Shown: in pieces, positions 1 to 6,175 of the stretch
How the letters are laid out: each line of letters begins with the position of its first letter
Numbering within the stretch: the stretch's first letter is position 1
Source: an uncultured Oscillospiraceae bacterium
GTDB lineage: Bacteria; Bacillota; Clostridia; Oscillospirales; Oscillospiraceae
Length of the DNA stretch: 6,629 nt
Reading direction: 5' to 3'
Assembly: GCA_900754515.1 (NCBI GenBank)
Contig: CAAEDD010000164.1
Location: 1-6,629 of the forward strand
Notes under the pieces: generated by a model
Databases searched by the model: none
Seen by the model: only the letters and a program-made list of their open reading frames with translations
Told to the model about the DNA's origin: nothing
Translations under genes and position numbers: made by a program

Positions 1-1032
1 GAAGACATAGTCGGCATGGATGAGCCCCGCCACTATCGAAACAAGGTACACGCCGCCTTTGGCCTGGACAGCCGCCGAAGGATAATCTCCGGAATATACC
101 AGCCGGGCAGCCACGCCATAGTCCCGGTGGATGAATGCATGATAGAGGACGAGACTGCGGATGCAATAATACTGACGATTCGAAAAATGCTGCCGGAATT
201 CAAGATACAGGTCTATGACGAGCGCAGCGGCAGCGGCTGGCTGCGCCATGTTCTGGTGAAGCGGGGCTTTGCCACGGGCGAGGTGATGGTGGTGCTGGTA
301 GCCGCCGGGCCAATATTCAAGCTGCAAAAACCATTCCTCAAAAAGCTGCTGGAAAAGCACCCGGAAATAAGTACCGTCATACTGAACATCAACGACCGTT
401 TCGGTCCCGTGGTATTGGGCAAGCGGGAGAAAGTGATATACGGCCACGGGTATATCGAGGACGTGCTGTTGGGCAAACGCTTTCGAATTTCGGCCAGCTC
501 CTTTTACCAGATAAATCCCGTACAGACGGAAAAACTGTATTCCATTGCCCTGGATTTCGCCGGTCTCACAGGCACCGAGACTGTGCTGGACGCCTACTGC
601 GGTACAGGCACAATAGGCATATCGGCTTCAGGACTGGCAAAGCAGGTCATAGGAGTGGAGATAAACCGGGATGCGGTGAAGGACGCCATAGCCAACGCCC
701 GCCTTAACGGGATTAAAAACTGCTGGTTTACTGCCGGAGATGCCGGACAGTATATGGAGGGTCTGGCCGCAGATGGCCACAGGCCGGATGTGGTATTTAT
801 GGACCCACCCAGAAGCGGCAGCGATGAACGCTTCCTCTCCTCCCTAATAAAGACCTCACCGAAAAAAATTGTTTATATCTCCTGCAACATTGAGACTCAG
901 CGCCGGGACCTGGATATTCTCCTCCGGGGCGGCTACCGGGTGGAGAGGCTTCAGCCGGTGGACATGTTTCCTTTTACAAACCACATAGAATCTGTGGTTT
1001 TACTCTCCCGAACTTCTAAACACAGCAGGTAA
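1..1032 (+). CDS. rlmD: 23S rRNA (uracil-5-)-methyltransferase, RlmD/RumA (TrmA) family, 5'-truncated
   Basis: This enzyme transfers a methyl group from SAM to C5 of a uracil in RNA, by family most likely U1939 (and perhaps U747) of 23S rRNA. The frame is open to base 1 and reads EDIVG before the first Met at base 16, matching the family's 'GM..P..YRNK' segment, so that Met is internal; the TRAM domain and first three Fe-S cysteines lie off the window. Numbering from that Met, Cys41 (VDEC) is the likely fourth Fe-S ligand. SFYQIN precedes the Rossmann core. DAYCGTGTIGI (192-202) is SAM motif I and DPPRSG (263-268) is motif IV. YISCN carries the catalytic nucleophile Cys290, and NHIESVV carries the general base Glu325. 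All catalytic residues are intact. Gram-positive relatives can be dual-specificity RlmCD, and sequence alone does not separate these. No terminator is evident before the XRE gene, so readthrough is possible. Confidence 0.93.
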   Translation, partial: EDIVGMDEPRHYRNKVHAAFGLDSRRRIISGIYQPGSHAIVPVDECMIEDETADAIILTIRKMLPEFKIQVYDERSGSGWLRHVLVKRGFATGEVMVVLVAAGPIFKLQKPFLKKLLEKHPEISTVILNINDRFGPVVLGKREKVIYGHGYIEDVLLGKRFRISASSFYQINPVQTEKLYSIALDFAGLTGTETVLDAYCGTGTIGISASGLAKQVIGVEINRDAVKDAIANARLNGIKNCWFTAGDAGQYMEGLAADGHRPDVVFMDPPRSGSDERFLSSLIKTSPKKIVYISCNIETQRRDLDILLRGGYRVERLQPVDMFPFTNHIESVVLLSRTSKHSR

Positions 1033-1088
1033 ACCGGGCTCTCTTCCAACTAAACCTCAGCTAAACCGACGGACTATTAAACTAAACC
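1030..1088 (+). repeat. four helically phased TAAACC boxes upstream of the XRE promoter
   Basis: TAAACC occurs exactly at 1030, 1051, 1062 and 1083, giving spacings of 21, 11 and 21 bases, close to whole turns of the DNA helix. The last two boxes lie in longer near-identical 12-mers (1061-1072 and 1082-1093, one difference). The array starts within the rlmD stop codon and ends 9 bases before the -35 element. Same-face spacing suggests binding sites for a cooperating regulator, possibly the downstream XRE protein. That role is inference. Confidence 0.5.
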
Positions 1089-1097
1089 AACGGTGTC

Positions 1098-1126
1098 TTG
1101 AAGCTCCGCCTCACGAAATATATAAT
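1098..1126 (+). promoter_or_regulatory. sigma-A type promoter of the XRE regulator gene
   Basis: TTGAAG (1098-1103) and a perfect TATAAT (1121-1126) are separated by 17 bases, the optimal spacer for a housekeeping sigma-70/sigma-A promoter. The expected transcription start near 1133 leaves a short leader of about 24 bases before the ATG at 1157, which has a strong GGAG ribosome binding site at 1144-1147. Confidence 0.8.
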
Positions 1127-1156
1127 CAGCTCAGCACAGGAAAGGAGCAAACACAT

Positions 1157-1567
1157 ATGGAAAAGCAGACTTTGGGAGAGATGATAGCAACTCTGCGCCG
1201 GGAGAAACAACTGACACAGCTGGAACTGGCAGAGAAGATGGGCGTGACGGACAAAGCCGTGTCCAAGTGGGAGCGTAACCTCTCCTGCCCGGATGTGAGC
1301 AGCATCCCCCACCTTGCGGAGATTCTGGGCGTCAGCCCCGGAGAACTTATAGAGGCAAAGGCCGCGCCTGTCAAAACCGGCGGGAAAAAATCCCAGGCAG
1401 TACAGGCAGCCCTGATTTTAAACGGTATCTCCCTGGCCATGGGAGCGGCGGTGGCAGTGCTGTCCGTTCTGAAAGAACTGGACATGTATTCCGGATTGAG
1501 CATGTTGGGTATACGTCTGTTTTGCACTGCCCTTGCCAGGATGCAGGCCGGAGATAGAAACGACTGA
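1157..1567 (+). CDS. XRE-family HTH regulator with hydrophobic C-terminal tail
   Basis: This is a probable DNA-binding transcriptional regulator of 136 residues. Residues 6-65 form a Cro/C1-type helix-turn-helix: the LTQLELAEKMGV helix pair is followed by the recognition helix TDKAVSKWERN (30-40) and the usual PDVSSIPHLAEILGVSPGEL ending. A short Lys/Gly linker (about 70-80) leads to two hydrophobic stretches (about 81-105 and 112-128), so the protein may be membrane-associated or may dimerise through this tail. Similar small HTH proteins with hydrophobic tails are common in Clostridia; their ligands are mostly unknown. The start is set by AAAGGAG, 9 bases upstream. The gene has its own promoter and ends before a strong hairpin terminator. 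It may regulate itself through the upstream TAAACC boxes, but target genes cannot be read from the sequence. Confidence 0.88.
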   Translation: MEKQTLGEMIATLRREKQLTQLELAEKMGVTDKAVSKWERNLSCPDVSSIPHLAEILGVSPGELIEAKAAPVKTGGKKSQAVQAALILNGISLAMGAAVAVLSVLKELDMYSGLSMLGIRLFCTALARMQAGDRND

Positions 1568-1614
1568 GATTACGGTATAATATCACCATTACGCCGCAAT
1601 GGACGAAAGAACAT

Positions 1615-1662
1615 ATAAAACTGACAGCCGGGACGGCAAGCCGTCCCGGCTGTCAGTTTTAT
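1615..1662. terminator. bidirectional intrinsic terminator between convergent genes
   Basis: A perfect 22-bp inverted repeat (arms 1615-1636 and 1641-1662) surrounds a 4-base loop. The GC-rich core CTGACAGCCGGGACGG is flanked by AAAA on the left and TTTT on the right, so either transcript ends its stem in a short U run. It lies between the stop codons of the rightward XRE gene (1567) and the leftward YczE-like gene (1720), where a shared terminator is expected. Confidence 0.9.
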
Positions 1663-1667
1663 CAGCT

Positions 1668-1699
1668 TGTCAAAAAGTCCCGTTGCGATTTTTTCGACA
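1668..1699. repeat. imperfect inverted repeat next to the terminator
   Basis: TGTCAAAAA (1668-1676) pairs with TTTTTCGACA (1690-1699), leaving one bulged C and a 13-base loop. It lies between the strong hairpin at 1615-1662 and the end of the YczE-like gene. It could be an auxiliary terminator for the leftward transcript or a copy of a dispersed intergenic element. The sequence alone does not decide which. Confidence 0.4.
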
Positions 1700-1719
1700 G
1701 TCTCATAACGCCGGCCCTT

Positions 1720-2430
1720 TTACGCCGTGTGGGTTTTCTTTTCCACCGCGGCAGCTTCCTCGTCAAAACCGGGCTTTTTCTCTCTCAAGGCCACATATCT
1801 GGCCACGGCCCGGCATATCTGCCTTGACAGCAATCCCACCAGCAAAGCCGCCGCCACAGTTCCCTCTCTGACGCCCAGCACTCTGCCCTGGGCCAGAAGG
1901 CCTAGGATAATGGAGGCGATCACCAAAGTCAAGTCAAAGCCCACCTTCATGCCTCCGAACTTCACCGGCAATACCTTGCACAATGCCAGCACCAGCCCCT
2001 CTCCGGCCAGAGTGACCACCCCGGCCAGTACCTCGGCGCTGACGCCCAGAGCTACCAGCACTACCCCAATGAGGCACAGCAGCCACTGGCCTATATAGGA
2101 ACCGCCGCTGACACCTCCAAGCAGCAGCACAGCCAGGTCCGTCATCCAGCCGAAAATAAGGGCCACAGGAAGCTGCAAAAGCTGGCTGAGACCGAAATCC
2201 TTCCGCAGCAGCAAGAGCTGCAGAAAGATGAAAACACAATGCATGATTATGGTGGCTGTGCCGACAGATACCGCCGGTGCCACCAGGCTCACGGTATAGG
2301 GCAGGCTGGATATGGGTGATGTGCCCAGATCCGCCTTGATGGAAAAGCCCACTCCAAGAGCCATGACGAAAAGTCCCGCCACCAGCAGCAGCCATCTCTT
2401 AGCCAATTCGGTTTTTGATTCTTTTTTCAT
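1720..2430 (-). CDS. YczE/YyaS/YitT-like integral membrane protein
   Basis: This is a 236-residue polytopic membrane protein of the YczE-like family, whose biochemical role is not established. Several hydrophobic segments are visible, at about 13-32, 55-75, 84-104, 112-135, 136-152, 168-180 and 190-212. After the first comes the family signature GVGFSIKADLGTSPISSLPY (26-45). Two further conserved-looking elements are KVGFDL (161-166) and VREGTVAAALLVG (187-199), which resemble the closing part of YczE proteins. The N-terminus is short and basic, and the tail after 213 is charged and presumably cytosolic. The ATG at 2430 is preceded by GAGAAGAGGG at a suitable distance. That ribosome binding site lies inside an inverted repeat, suggesting control of translation. 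The 115-base gap from the upstream operon holds no convincing promoter. YczE is linked to surfactin production in Bacillus subtilis, but that should not be carried over here. Confidence 0.85.
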   Translation of the reverse strand: MKKESKTELAKRWLLLVAGLFVMALGVGFSIKADLGTSPISSLPYTVSLVAPAVSVGTATIIMHCVFIFLQLLLLRKDFGLSQLLQLPVALIFGWMTDLAVLLLGGVSGGSYIGQWLLCLIGVVLVALGVSAEVLAGVVTLAGEGLVLALCKVLPVKFGGMKVGFDLTLVIASIILGLLAQGRVLGVREGTVAAALLVGLLSRQICRAVARYVALREKKPGFDEEAAAVEKKTHTA

Positions 2431-2434
2431 TGAT

Positions 2435-2484
2435 ATACCCTCTTCTCAAAACAGATTTTTCAAAAGGAATTGAGAAAAGGGTAT
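2435..2484 (-). promoter_or_regulatory. leader hairpin masking the Shine-Dalgarno of the YczE-like gene
   Basis: Arms 2435-2449 and 2470-2484 form a 15-bp inverted repeat around a 20-base loop. The single DNA mismatch becomes a G-U pair in the minus-strand RNA, so the stem would be fully paired. The 3' arm contains the GAGAAGAGGG ribosome binding site, 8 bases before the ATG at 2430; the 5' arm supplies the complementary CCCUUUUCUC. No U run follows, so it is not a terminator. It could instead be a DNA operator. Confidence 0.6.
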
Positions 2485-2545
2485 CTCCCTTGTTCCGGGG
2501 CAGATTCTGAACCATCCAGCCCCAGCTGCGCTTACAGTTGTCCAT

Positions 2546-3103
2546 CTATTCCTCTACCACCCAGGGCAGCTCCACAAAAGTGGGCTCATGGTGTAAAGCG
2601 GGAATAAGAGTTTTCAGCACATCCTCTGTTTTGAATTTGAGGCTGCTGGTGTTGATACAGGGGTGGCAGCCGAAGTACTCCGCCTTTTTCAGATCTTCGT
2701 CTATGAGCAGGTGTACCTTTCTCTCCCTGTCGTTCATCAGGCCCAGGATACTCACTGAGCCGGGGGTGATGTCCAGCAGCTCCAGCATCTGCTCCGGCGT
2801 TGCAAAGGAAAGGCGGGCGGTGCCTATCTGTTTGGAAAGTATCTTGGTCTTGAAGGGCTTATCGCCGGGCATTATCAGCAGATACACCTCCGTCTGCTGG
2901 CGGTTTGTCAGCAGCAGGTTTTTGCATATCTCACAGTCCAGAAGCTCCTCGACCTCTTTGCATGCCTCTATGGTATCTGCATGCTCGTGGTCCACTCTCC
3001 AGTATTCAATGTCAAGCCCGTCCAGCAGCGCATAGCAGCGTTCTTCCTTTGGTATGCGCTCATCCGCCGGACGGCCTTTATACAATGTCTTGTCAATCTT
3101 CAT
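2546..3103 (-). CDS. prolyl-tRNA editing protein, ProX/PrdX (YbaK-like) family
   Basis: This 185-residue free-standing editing-domain protein is expected to hydrolyse mischarged tRNA, typically Ala-tRNA(Pro), in the cytosol, removing alanine wrongly attached by prolyl-tRNA synthetase. Family hallmarks are KNLLL (61-65), whose Lys61 matches the conserved substrate-binding lysine of the YbaK/ProX fold, MPGDKPFKTK (78-87), and GCHPCINTSSL (145-155), corresponding to the family's 'HP..NT' motif. The reading frame stays open to 3268, but ATG 3103 is chosen: it has AAGAGG 5 bases upstream, gives the usual family length, and avoids a 55-residue extension overlapping the CoA-transferase. Only 2 bases separate it from that gene's stop, so translational coupling is likely. 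The exact mischarged substrate (Ala, Cys or other) is not settled by sequence. In amino-acid fermenting clostridia, relatives called PrdX accompany proline reductase genes; none is visible here. Confidence 0.9.
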   Translation of the reverse strand: MKIDKTLYKGRPADERIPKEERCYALLDGLDIEYWRVDHEHADTIEACKEVEELLDCEICKNLLLTNRQQTEVYLLIMPGDKPFKTKILSKQIGTARLSFATPEQMLELLDITPGSVSILGLMNDRERKVHLLIDEDLKKAEYFGCHPCINTSSLKFKTEDVLKTLIPALHHEPTFVELPWVVEE

Positions 3104-3105
3104 AA

Positions 3106-4440
3106 CTACCTCTTGTTGGAGGGCAGCCATATGCGCTGCTGCTCCGCTTTCTTTATAAGTTCGTCCCTGAAATCCGGGTGAGCTATGGATATGAGCATGT
3201 CCGCTCTCTGCCAGGTGTTCATCCCCGCCAGGTTCACCGCCCCGTACTCGGTAACTATATAGTGGCACTGGCTTCTGGGGGTAGTGACTATATCTCCCTG
3301 AAAGCCGGGCAGGATGCGGGAATGGCGCAGGCCGGACTTATCCGTATAGGTAGAGCTCATGCACAAAAAGGATTTGCCTCCGGCAGCCTGAGACGCCCCC
3401 AGAACATAGTCCAGCTGGCCGCCGGTGCCGCTTATGTGCCGGGTACCGGCGCTCTCCGAATTTACCTGGCCATAGAGGTCCACATTCAGGCATCCGTTTA
3501 TGGATATCATATTGTCGTTTTTAGCTATGGTCTCAACGCTGTTCACATAGCTGAGAGGGAAGCCGGCTATACCCGGATTGTCGTCCACCCAGTCGTAGAG
3601 TTCCCGGCTGCCTATGGCCAAGCCCAGTACCCCTTTGCCGGGATGGAGCGTCTTTCTCCTGTTGGTGAGCTTTCCGGCGTTGAACATGGCCAGGTAGCCG
3701 TCGGAGCATAGCTCGGTGTGCATACCCAGATCCTTCAGCTCCGAGTCGGCTATGAGCTCACCCAGGGCATTGGGGGTGCCGCCTATGCCCAGCTGTATAG
3801 TGGCCCCGTCAACTATATACGGGAAAATGTGCCCGGCTATCATCCGGTCCGTCTCGCTGGGCGGTGGGGAGAGCATCTCCCATAACGGACGGTAACCCGC
3901 CTCCACCACGCGGTCCACTTCGGAGATATGCACGCTCTCCCTCTCACCGCCGTGTATGCGGGGCATAGCCTCGTTTACCTCCAGAATAACCAGCTTCGCT
4001 TTTTCAATGATGTCCCGGGAAACCCCCACCGCACAGGAGAGGCTGAAATATCCATGCCTATCCATGGGTGAGACTGATATCATGGCCACGTCCACTGTAA
4101 GATAGTTTTTATAGTACCACCCCAGATTTCTGAACACCATTGGAGTAAAGAAGGCCCTGCCCTTATCGCAGAGCCTGCGCTCATAGGCCGAGCAGTGCCA
4201 GCTGTTATAGACGAAGTGTTCCATGGTCTCGTCGCACTCCGCCACGGCTATGGGGCCGGGCAGCAGATTGCCCCGGACTTTTACGTTGTGCAGCTCGTCC
4301 CGGCGCTTTGCCAGGGCCGCGTCCAGGCTGATGGGGAAGCCGTTATTGGAGCTGTAGTCCACCCAGTCCCCGCTCTTTACCAGCTGCACCGCCTCCTCGG
4401 CGGTGCAGAGCTTTGAACGGTATTCGTTAAAGCAGTTCAT
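3106..4440 (-). CDS. but: acetyl-CoA hydrolase/transferase family protein, probable butyryl-CoA:acetate CoA-transferase
   Basis: This 444-residue cytosolic enzyme should swap CoA between an acyl-CoA and a free acid; the closest recalled relatives are Roseburia-type But proteins, which make butyrate plus acetyl-CoA at the end of butyrate fermentation. Shared features are AEEAVQLVKSGDWVDY near the N-terminus, NSWH (79-82), the glycine loop QLGIGGTPNALGELIA (216-231), the probable catalytic glutamate Glu243 in HTELCSDG, GQVNSESAG, GTGGQLDYVLGA, VTEYGAVNLAG, and a C-terminus close to But's WRRSNR. The start is ATG 4440, 5 bases after AGGGG; it matches But's N-terminus exactly, whereas GTG 4455 would add five residues and overlap the preceding stop. 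The substrate-facing region after WVDY (SSNNGFP) differs from Roseburia But, so another short-chain acyl-CoA or 4-hydroxybutyrate remains possible. No other butyrate-pathway genes lie nearby. Confidence 0.85.
   Translation of the reverse strand: MNCFNEYRSKLCTAEEAVQLVKSGDWVDYSSNNGFPISLDAALAKRRDELHNVKVRGNLLPGPIAVAECDETMEHFVYNSWHCSAYERRLCDKGRAFFTPMVFRNLGWYYKNYLTVDVAMISVSPMDRHGYFSLSCAVGVSRDIIEKAKLVILEVNEAMPRIHGGERESVHISEVDRVVEAGYRPLWEMLSPPPSETDRMIAGHIFPYIVDGATIQLGIGGTPNALGELIADSELKDLGMHTELCSDGYLAMFNAGKLTNRRKTLHPGKGVLGLAIGSRELYDWVDDNPGIAGFPLSYVNSVETIAKNDNMISINGCLNVDLYGQVNSESAGTRHISGTGGQLDYVLGASQAAGGKSFLCMSSTYTDKSGLRHSRILPGFQGDIVTTPRSQCHYIVTEYGAVNLAGMNTWQRADMLISIAHPDFRDELIKKAEQQRIWLPSNKR
3109..3114 (-). 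promoter_or_regulatory. ribosome binding site deciding the editing-protein start
   Basis: AAGAGG on the minus strand lies 5 bases before ATG 3103 and inside the last codons of the CoA-transferase gene. It supports the short start over the longer open frame reaching 3268. Confidence 0.75.
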
Positions 4441-4445
4441 GGCAG

Positions 4446-4453
4446 CCCCTCTC
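4446..4453 (-). promoter_or_regulatory. ribosome binding site deciding the CoA-transferase start
   Basis: GAGAGGGG on the minus strand ends 5 bases before ATG 4440 and overlaps the stop codon of the PH-domain gene. The alternative GTG at 4455 lies just upstream of this site and so cannot be served by it. Confidence 0.75.
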
Positions 4454-4937
4454 ACTGGCCGTCGTCAGAGCCGCCGTCCAGATTTGGGTCATGGTACTCC
4501 TGTGCGGGAATGCCGCCCATACCGTCATCCTGCTCATTGTAGGGCCCATGGCCCACACTGGCCATGCCGACTATTTCCCTTCCGGCCACGCCCTTACTCT
4601 GGCGGGTCTTTTCGATAAAATCACTGAGGTATCTGTGGAGCTTCTCCGGGCTTTTGATATTTTTCAGCTGCAGCTGAGGGCAGGACTGGTCGACGCTGAA
4701 GAGGGTCAGCGTGCCCACGCCGAAGATGCGCTGCCACAGGGTCTGGGTGGACTTCACGTCCAGTATCCTGTAAAGCAGTATTTCATTGAGCTCCGTGCGC
4801 AGCAGTCCAGTCTTTACATAGAGGCGCTCATCATCCATGCTGTATCTGGTAAAGGAAATGGGCATACCCAGAATACGCTTGCGGTCGGCCCAGAGTATCT
4901 CCTTTTCTTCCACCTGTATCTTGTCTATTCTAGCCAT
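4452..4937 (-). CDS. small bacterial PH-domain (bPH2, YdbS-like) protein
   Basis: This 161-residue protein appears to be a single bacterial pleckstrin-homology-like domain with a flexible tail. Residues about 13-112 carry the recognisable pattern: ILWADRKRILGMPISFTRYSM, then the strand DERLYVKTGLL, ELNEILLYRILDVKSTQTLWQRIFGVGTLTLF, and LQLKNIKSPEKLHRYLSDFIEKTR. The 'LYR..D......QRIFGVGT' core is typical of bPH2 proteins. There is no signal peptide or membrane segment, so it is probably cytosolic. Residues 119-161 are rich in Gly, Asp, Glu and Pro and look disordered, which is longer than I would expect for this small-protein type. Function is unknown; the domain usually serves binding or assembly. 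ATG 4937 has AGGAGAG upstream. It follows the methyltransferase gene after 40 bases and lies 11 bases before the CoA-transferase start, so co-transcription is likely. Confidence 0.85.
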   Translation of the reverse strand: MARIDKIQVEEKEILWADRKRILGMPISFTRYSMDDERLYVKTGLLRTELNEILLYRILDVKSTQTLWQRIFGVGTLTLFSVDQSCPQLQLKNIKSPEKLHRYLSDFIEKTRQSKGVAGREIVGMASVGHGPYNEQDDGMGGIPAQEYHDPNLDGGSDDGQ

Positions 4938-4977
4938 ATGCTCTCCTTTCAGCCGCTGTTGTTATATCTTACTCATC

Positions 4978-6174
4978 CTATGATAGCATTTCTCCGCCGT
5001 CCTTACAACGGCTTTTTTCCCGGTATTGCTCAGGAAACTGCAGCTCCAAAAGCTTTTGGTCAAAGCCGTACTTCTCTCGCAGGGCCAGAGCCTGATCCAG
5101 ATACTTCCGGCGGAACTTGCCCGTATATCTGGCCCGGAGCATGATATTCTTTGGTGAGTGCTCAAAGTCAATGAACTCTATTACATCCAGCTCATAGCCC
5201 CGGCTTTGCAGCACGGCCGTGCGTATGGAATCTGTGAGCAGTGCACAGACACGCTCCCTTATTATCCCATGCTCCAGAAGGATGTCCAGTTCGCCGCCTT
5301 TATGTATGCTGCCGTTTATCTCATGCTGGCAGCAGGGCACGGAGAATATATGCTTCACCCCATGCCTTATGGCATAGTCCAGAGCAAAGTCCGTGGCGGT
5401 ATCGCAGGCATGGAGAGTGACCACCATATCGATATGCTCATCGGACAGCCGGTCACGGCTAACATCAGCCGTCTCAAAGCGGAGGTTTTCATATCCGTAT
5501 TTTTCCGCAATCTCGTTGCAGTGCTCCACCACGTCCGCCTTCAGGTCATAGCCGATTATTTTAGCTTTCATCCCACGTTTTACGGCAAAGTAATAATACA
5601 GGATGAAAGTCAGATAGGATTTTCCACAGCCGAAGTCCAGGATGCTTATCTCCTGACCGCCATAGTCTCTCAGCTCCTGATCCACCAGCTCGATGAAGCG
5701 GTTTATCTGCTTGTATTTATCATACCGCGAACGGATAATTTTAAAGTCCCCGGTAAAGATACCCAGGTCAACAAGAGCCGGTATGTTCTCTCCTTCCCTG
5801 AGTATGTATTCCTTCGAGCGGTTATGACTTTCCGCTCCGCCGGGACGGGGCAGACTTGGACTGCTGGAGCTTTTTTTATAGTCGCCCCTCTGCCTCAGCA
5901 CATATTGGGCGCTCTCTTTGTCGCTGACCAGGAGCACCTGGCGGTAGCGGCCCTCCAGTTCGTTTTGGGCAATGAGCAGCAGCTCCGGCCCGTCAACATT
6001 CTTATGAAAGGCCTTGTTGTCCCTGAAAGTCTCTATCTGGTAGCGCAGCTGCCCTTTTATGGCGAGAGGCCTCACCGTCACTTTCGAGGCAGAGAGCCGG
6101 TCCGCCGGCTGGGAATACACCGCCTTGCCCAGCGTGGGCAGGGCCTGTTCCAGTTCCTGAAACACTCTCGCCAT
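4978..6174 (-). CDS. class I SAM-dependent methyltransferase (Methyltransf_32-like), substrate unknown, possibly RNA
   Basis: This 398-residue protein has a conserved-looking N-terminal region (1-97), a Ser/Pro/Gly-rich linker (about 101-114), and a Rossmann methyltransferase domain (about 145-350). SAM motif I is ILDFGCGKSYLTF (178-190) and the acidic motif II residue is Asp210 in IIGYDLK. LHACDTATDFAL (254-265) and VPCCQHE (279-285) follow; HAC.(T/D)AT plus PCC is the pattern of the Methyltransf_32/GSTCD/METTL25-like group, where a nucleic-acid substrate is suspected. HSPKNIML (339-346) near the end of the fold is also typical. A basic, aromatic C-terminal region (352-398) may aid substrate binding. 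The start ATG 6174 follows GGAGG (6180-6184) by 5 bases and the rsmI stop by 1 base, so the two are probably translationally coupled. That neighbour favours an rRNA or tRNA target, which is inference. No signal peptide or membrane segment is seen. Confidence 0.85.
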   Translation of the reverse strand: MARVFQELEQALPTLGKAVYSQPADRLSASKVTVRPLAIKGQLRYQIETFRDNKAFHKNVDGPELLLIAQNELEGRYRQVLLVSDKESAQYVLRQRGDYKKSSSSPSLPRPGGAESHNRSKEYILREGENIPALVDLGIFTGDFKIIRSRYDKYKQINRFIELVDQELRDYGGQEISILDFGCGKSYLTFILYYYFAVKRGMKAKIIGYDLKADVVEHCNEIAEKYGYENLRFETADVSRDRLSDEHIDMVVTLHACDTATDFALDYAIRHGVKHIFSVPCCQHEINGSIHKGGELDILLEHGIIRERVCALLTDSIRTAVLQSRGYELDVIEFIDFEHSPKNIMLRARYTGKFRRKYLDQALALREKYGFDQKLLELQFPEQYREKSRCKDGGEMLS

Positions 6175-6175
6175 C

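Noticed and set aside
978..1000. A perfect 8-bp stem with a 7-base loop followed by T residues near the end of rlmD
   Set aside because: It encodes the conserved TNHIESVV catalytic segment, so the sequence is explained by protein constraint; the stem is AT-rich and the T run short, making a terminator unlikely.
1576..1581. A TATAAT hexamer after the XRE gene
   Set aside because: No -35-like hexamer lies at a suitable distance, and transcription would run straight into the strong terminator.
2431..2545. A dedicated promoter for the YczE-like gene
   Set aside because: No -35/-10 pair with good spacing precedes the leader hairpin; TTGAAA with GTATAT is spaced too widely and would start transcription inside the coding region.
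3104..3268. A 55-residue upstream extension of the editing protein
   Set aside because: It overlaps the CoA-transferase coding region and has no family similarity; ATG 3103 has its own ribosome binding site.
4441..4455. A GTG start at 4455 for the CoA-transferase
   Set aside because: It lies upstream of the likely Shine-Dalgarno sequence, and ATG 4440 matches the N-terminus of But proteins.
4491..5144. A 217-codon open frame on the plus strand
   Set aside because: It is antisense to the PH-domain gene and the end of the methyltransferase gene and has no family-like pattern.
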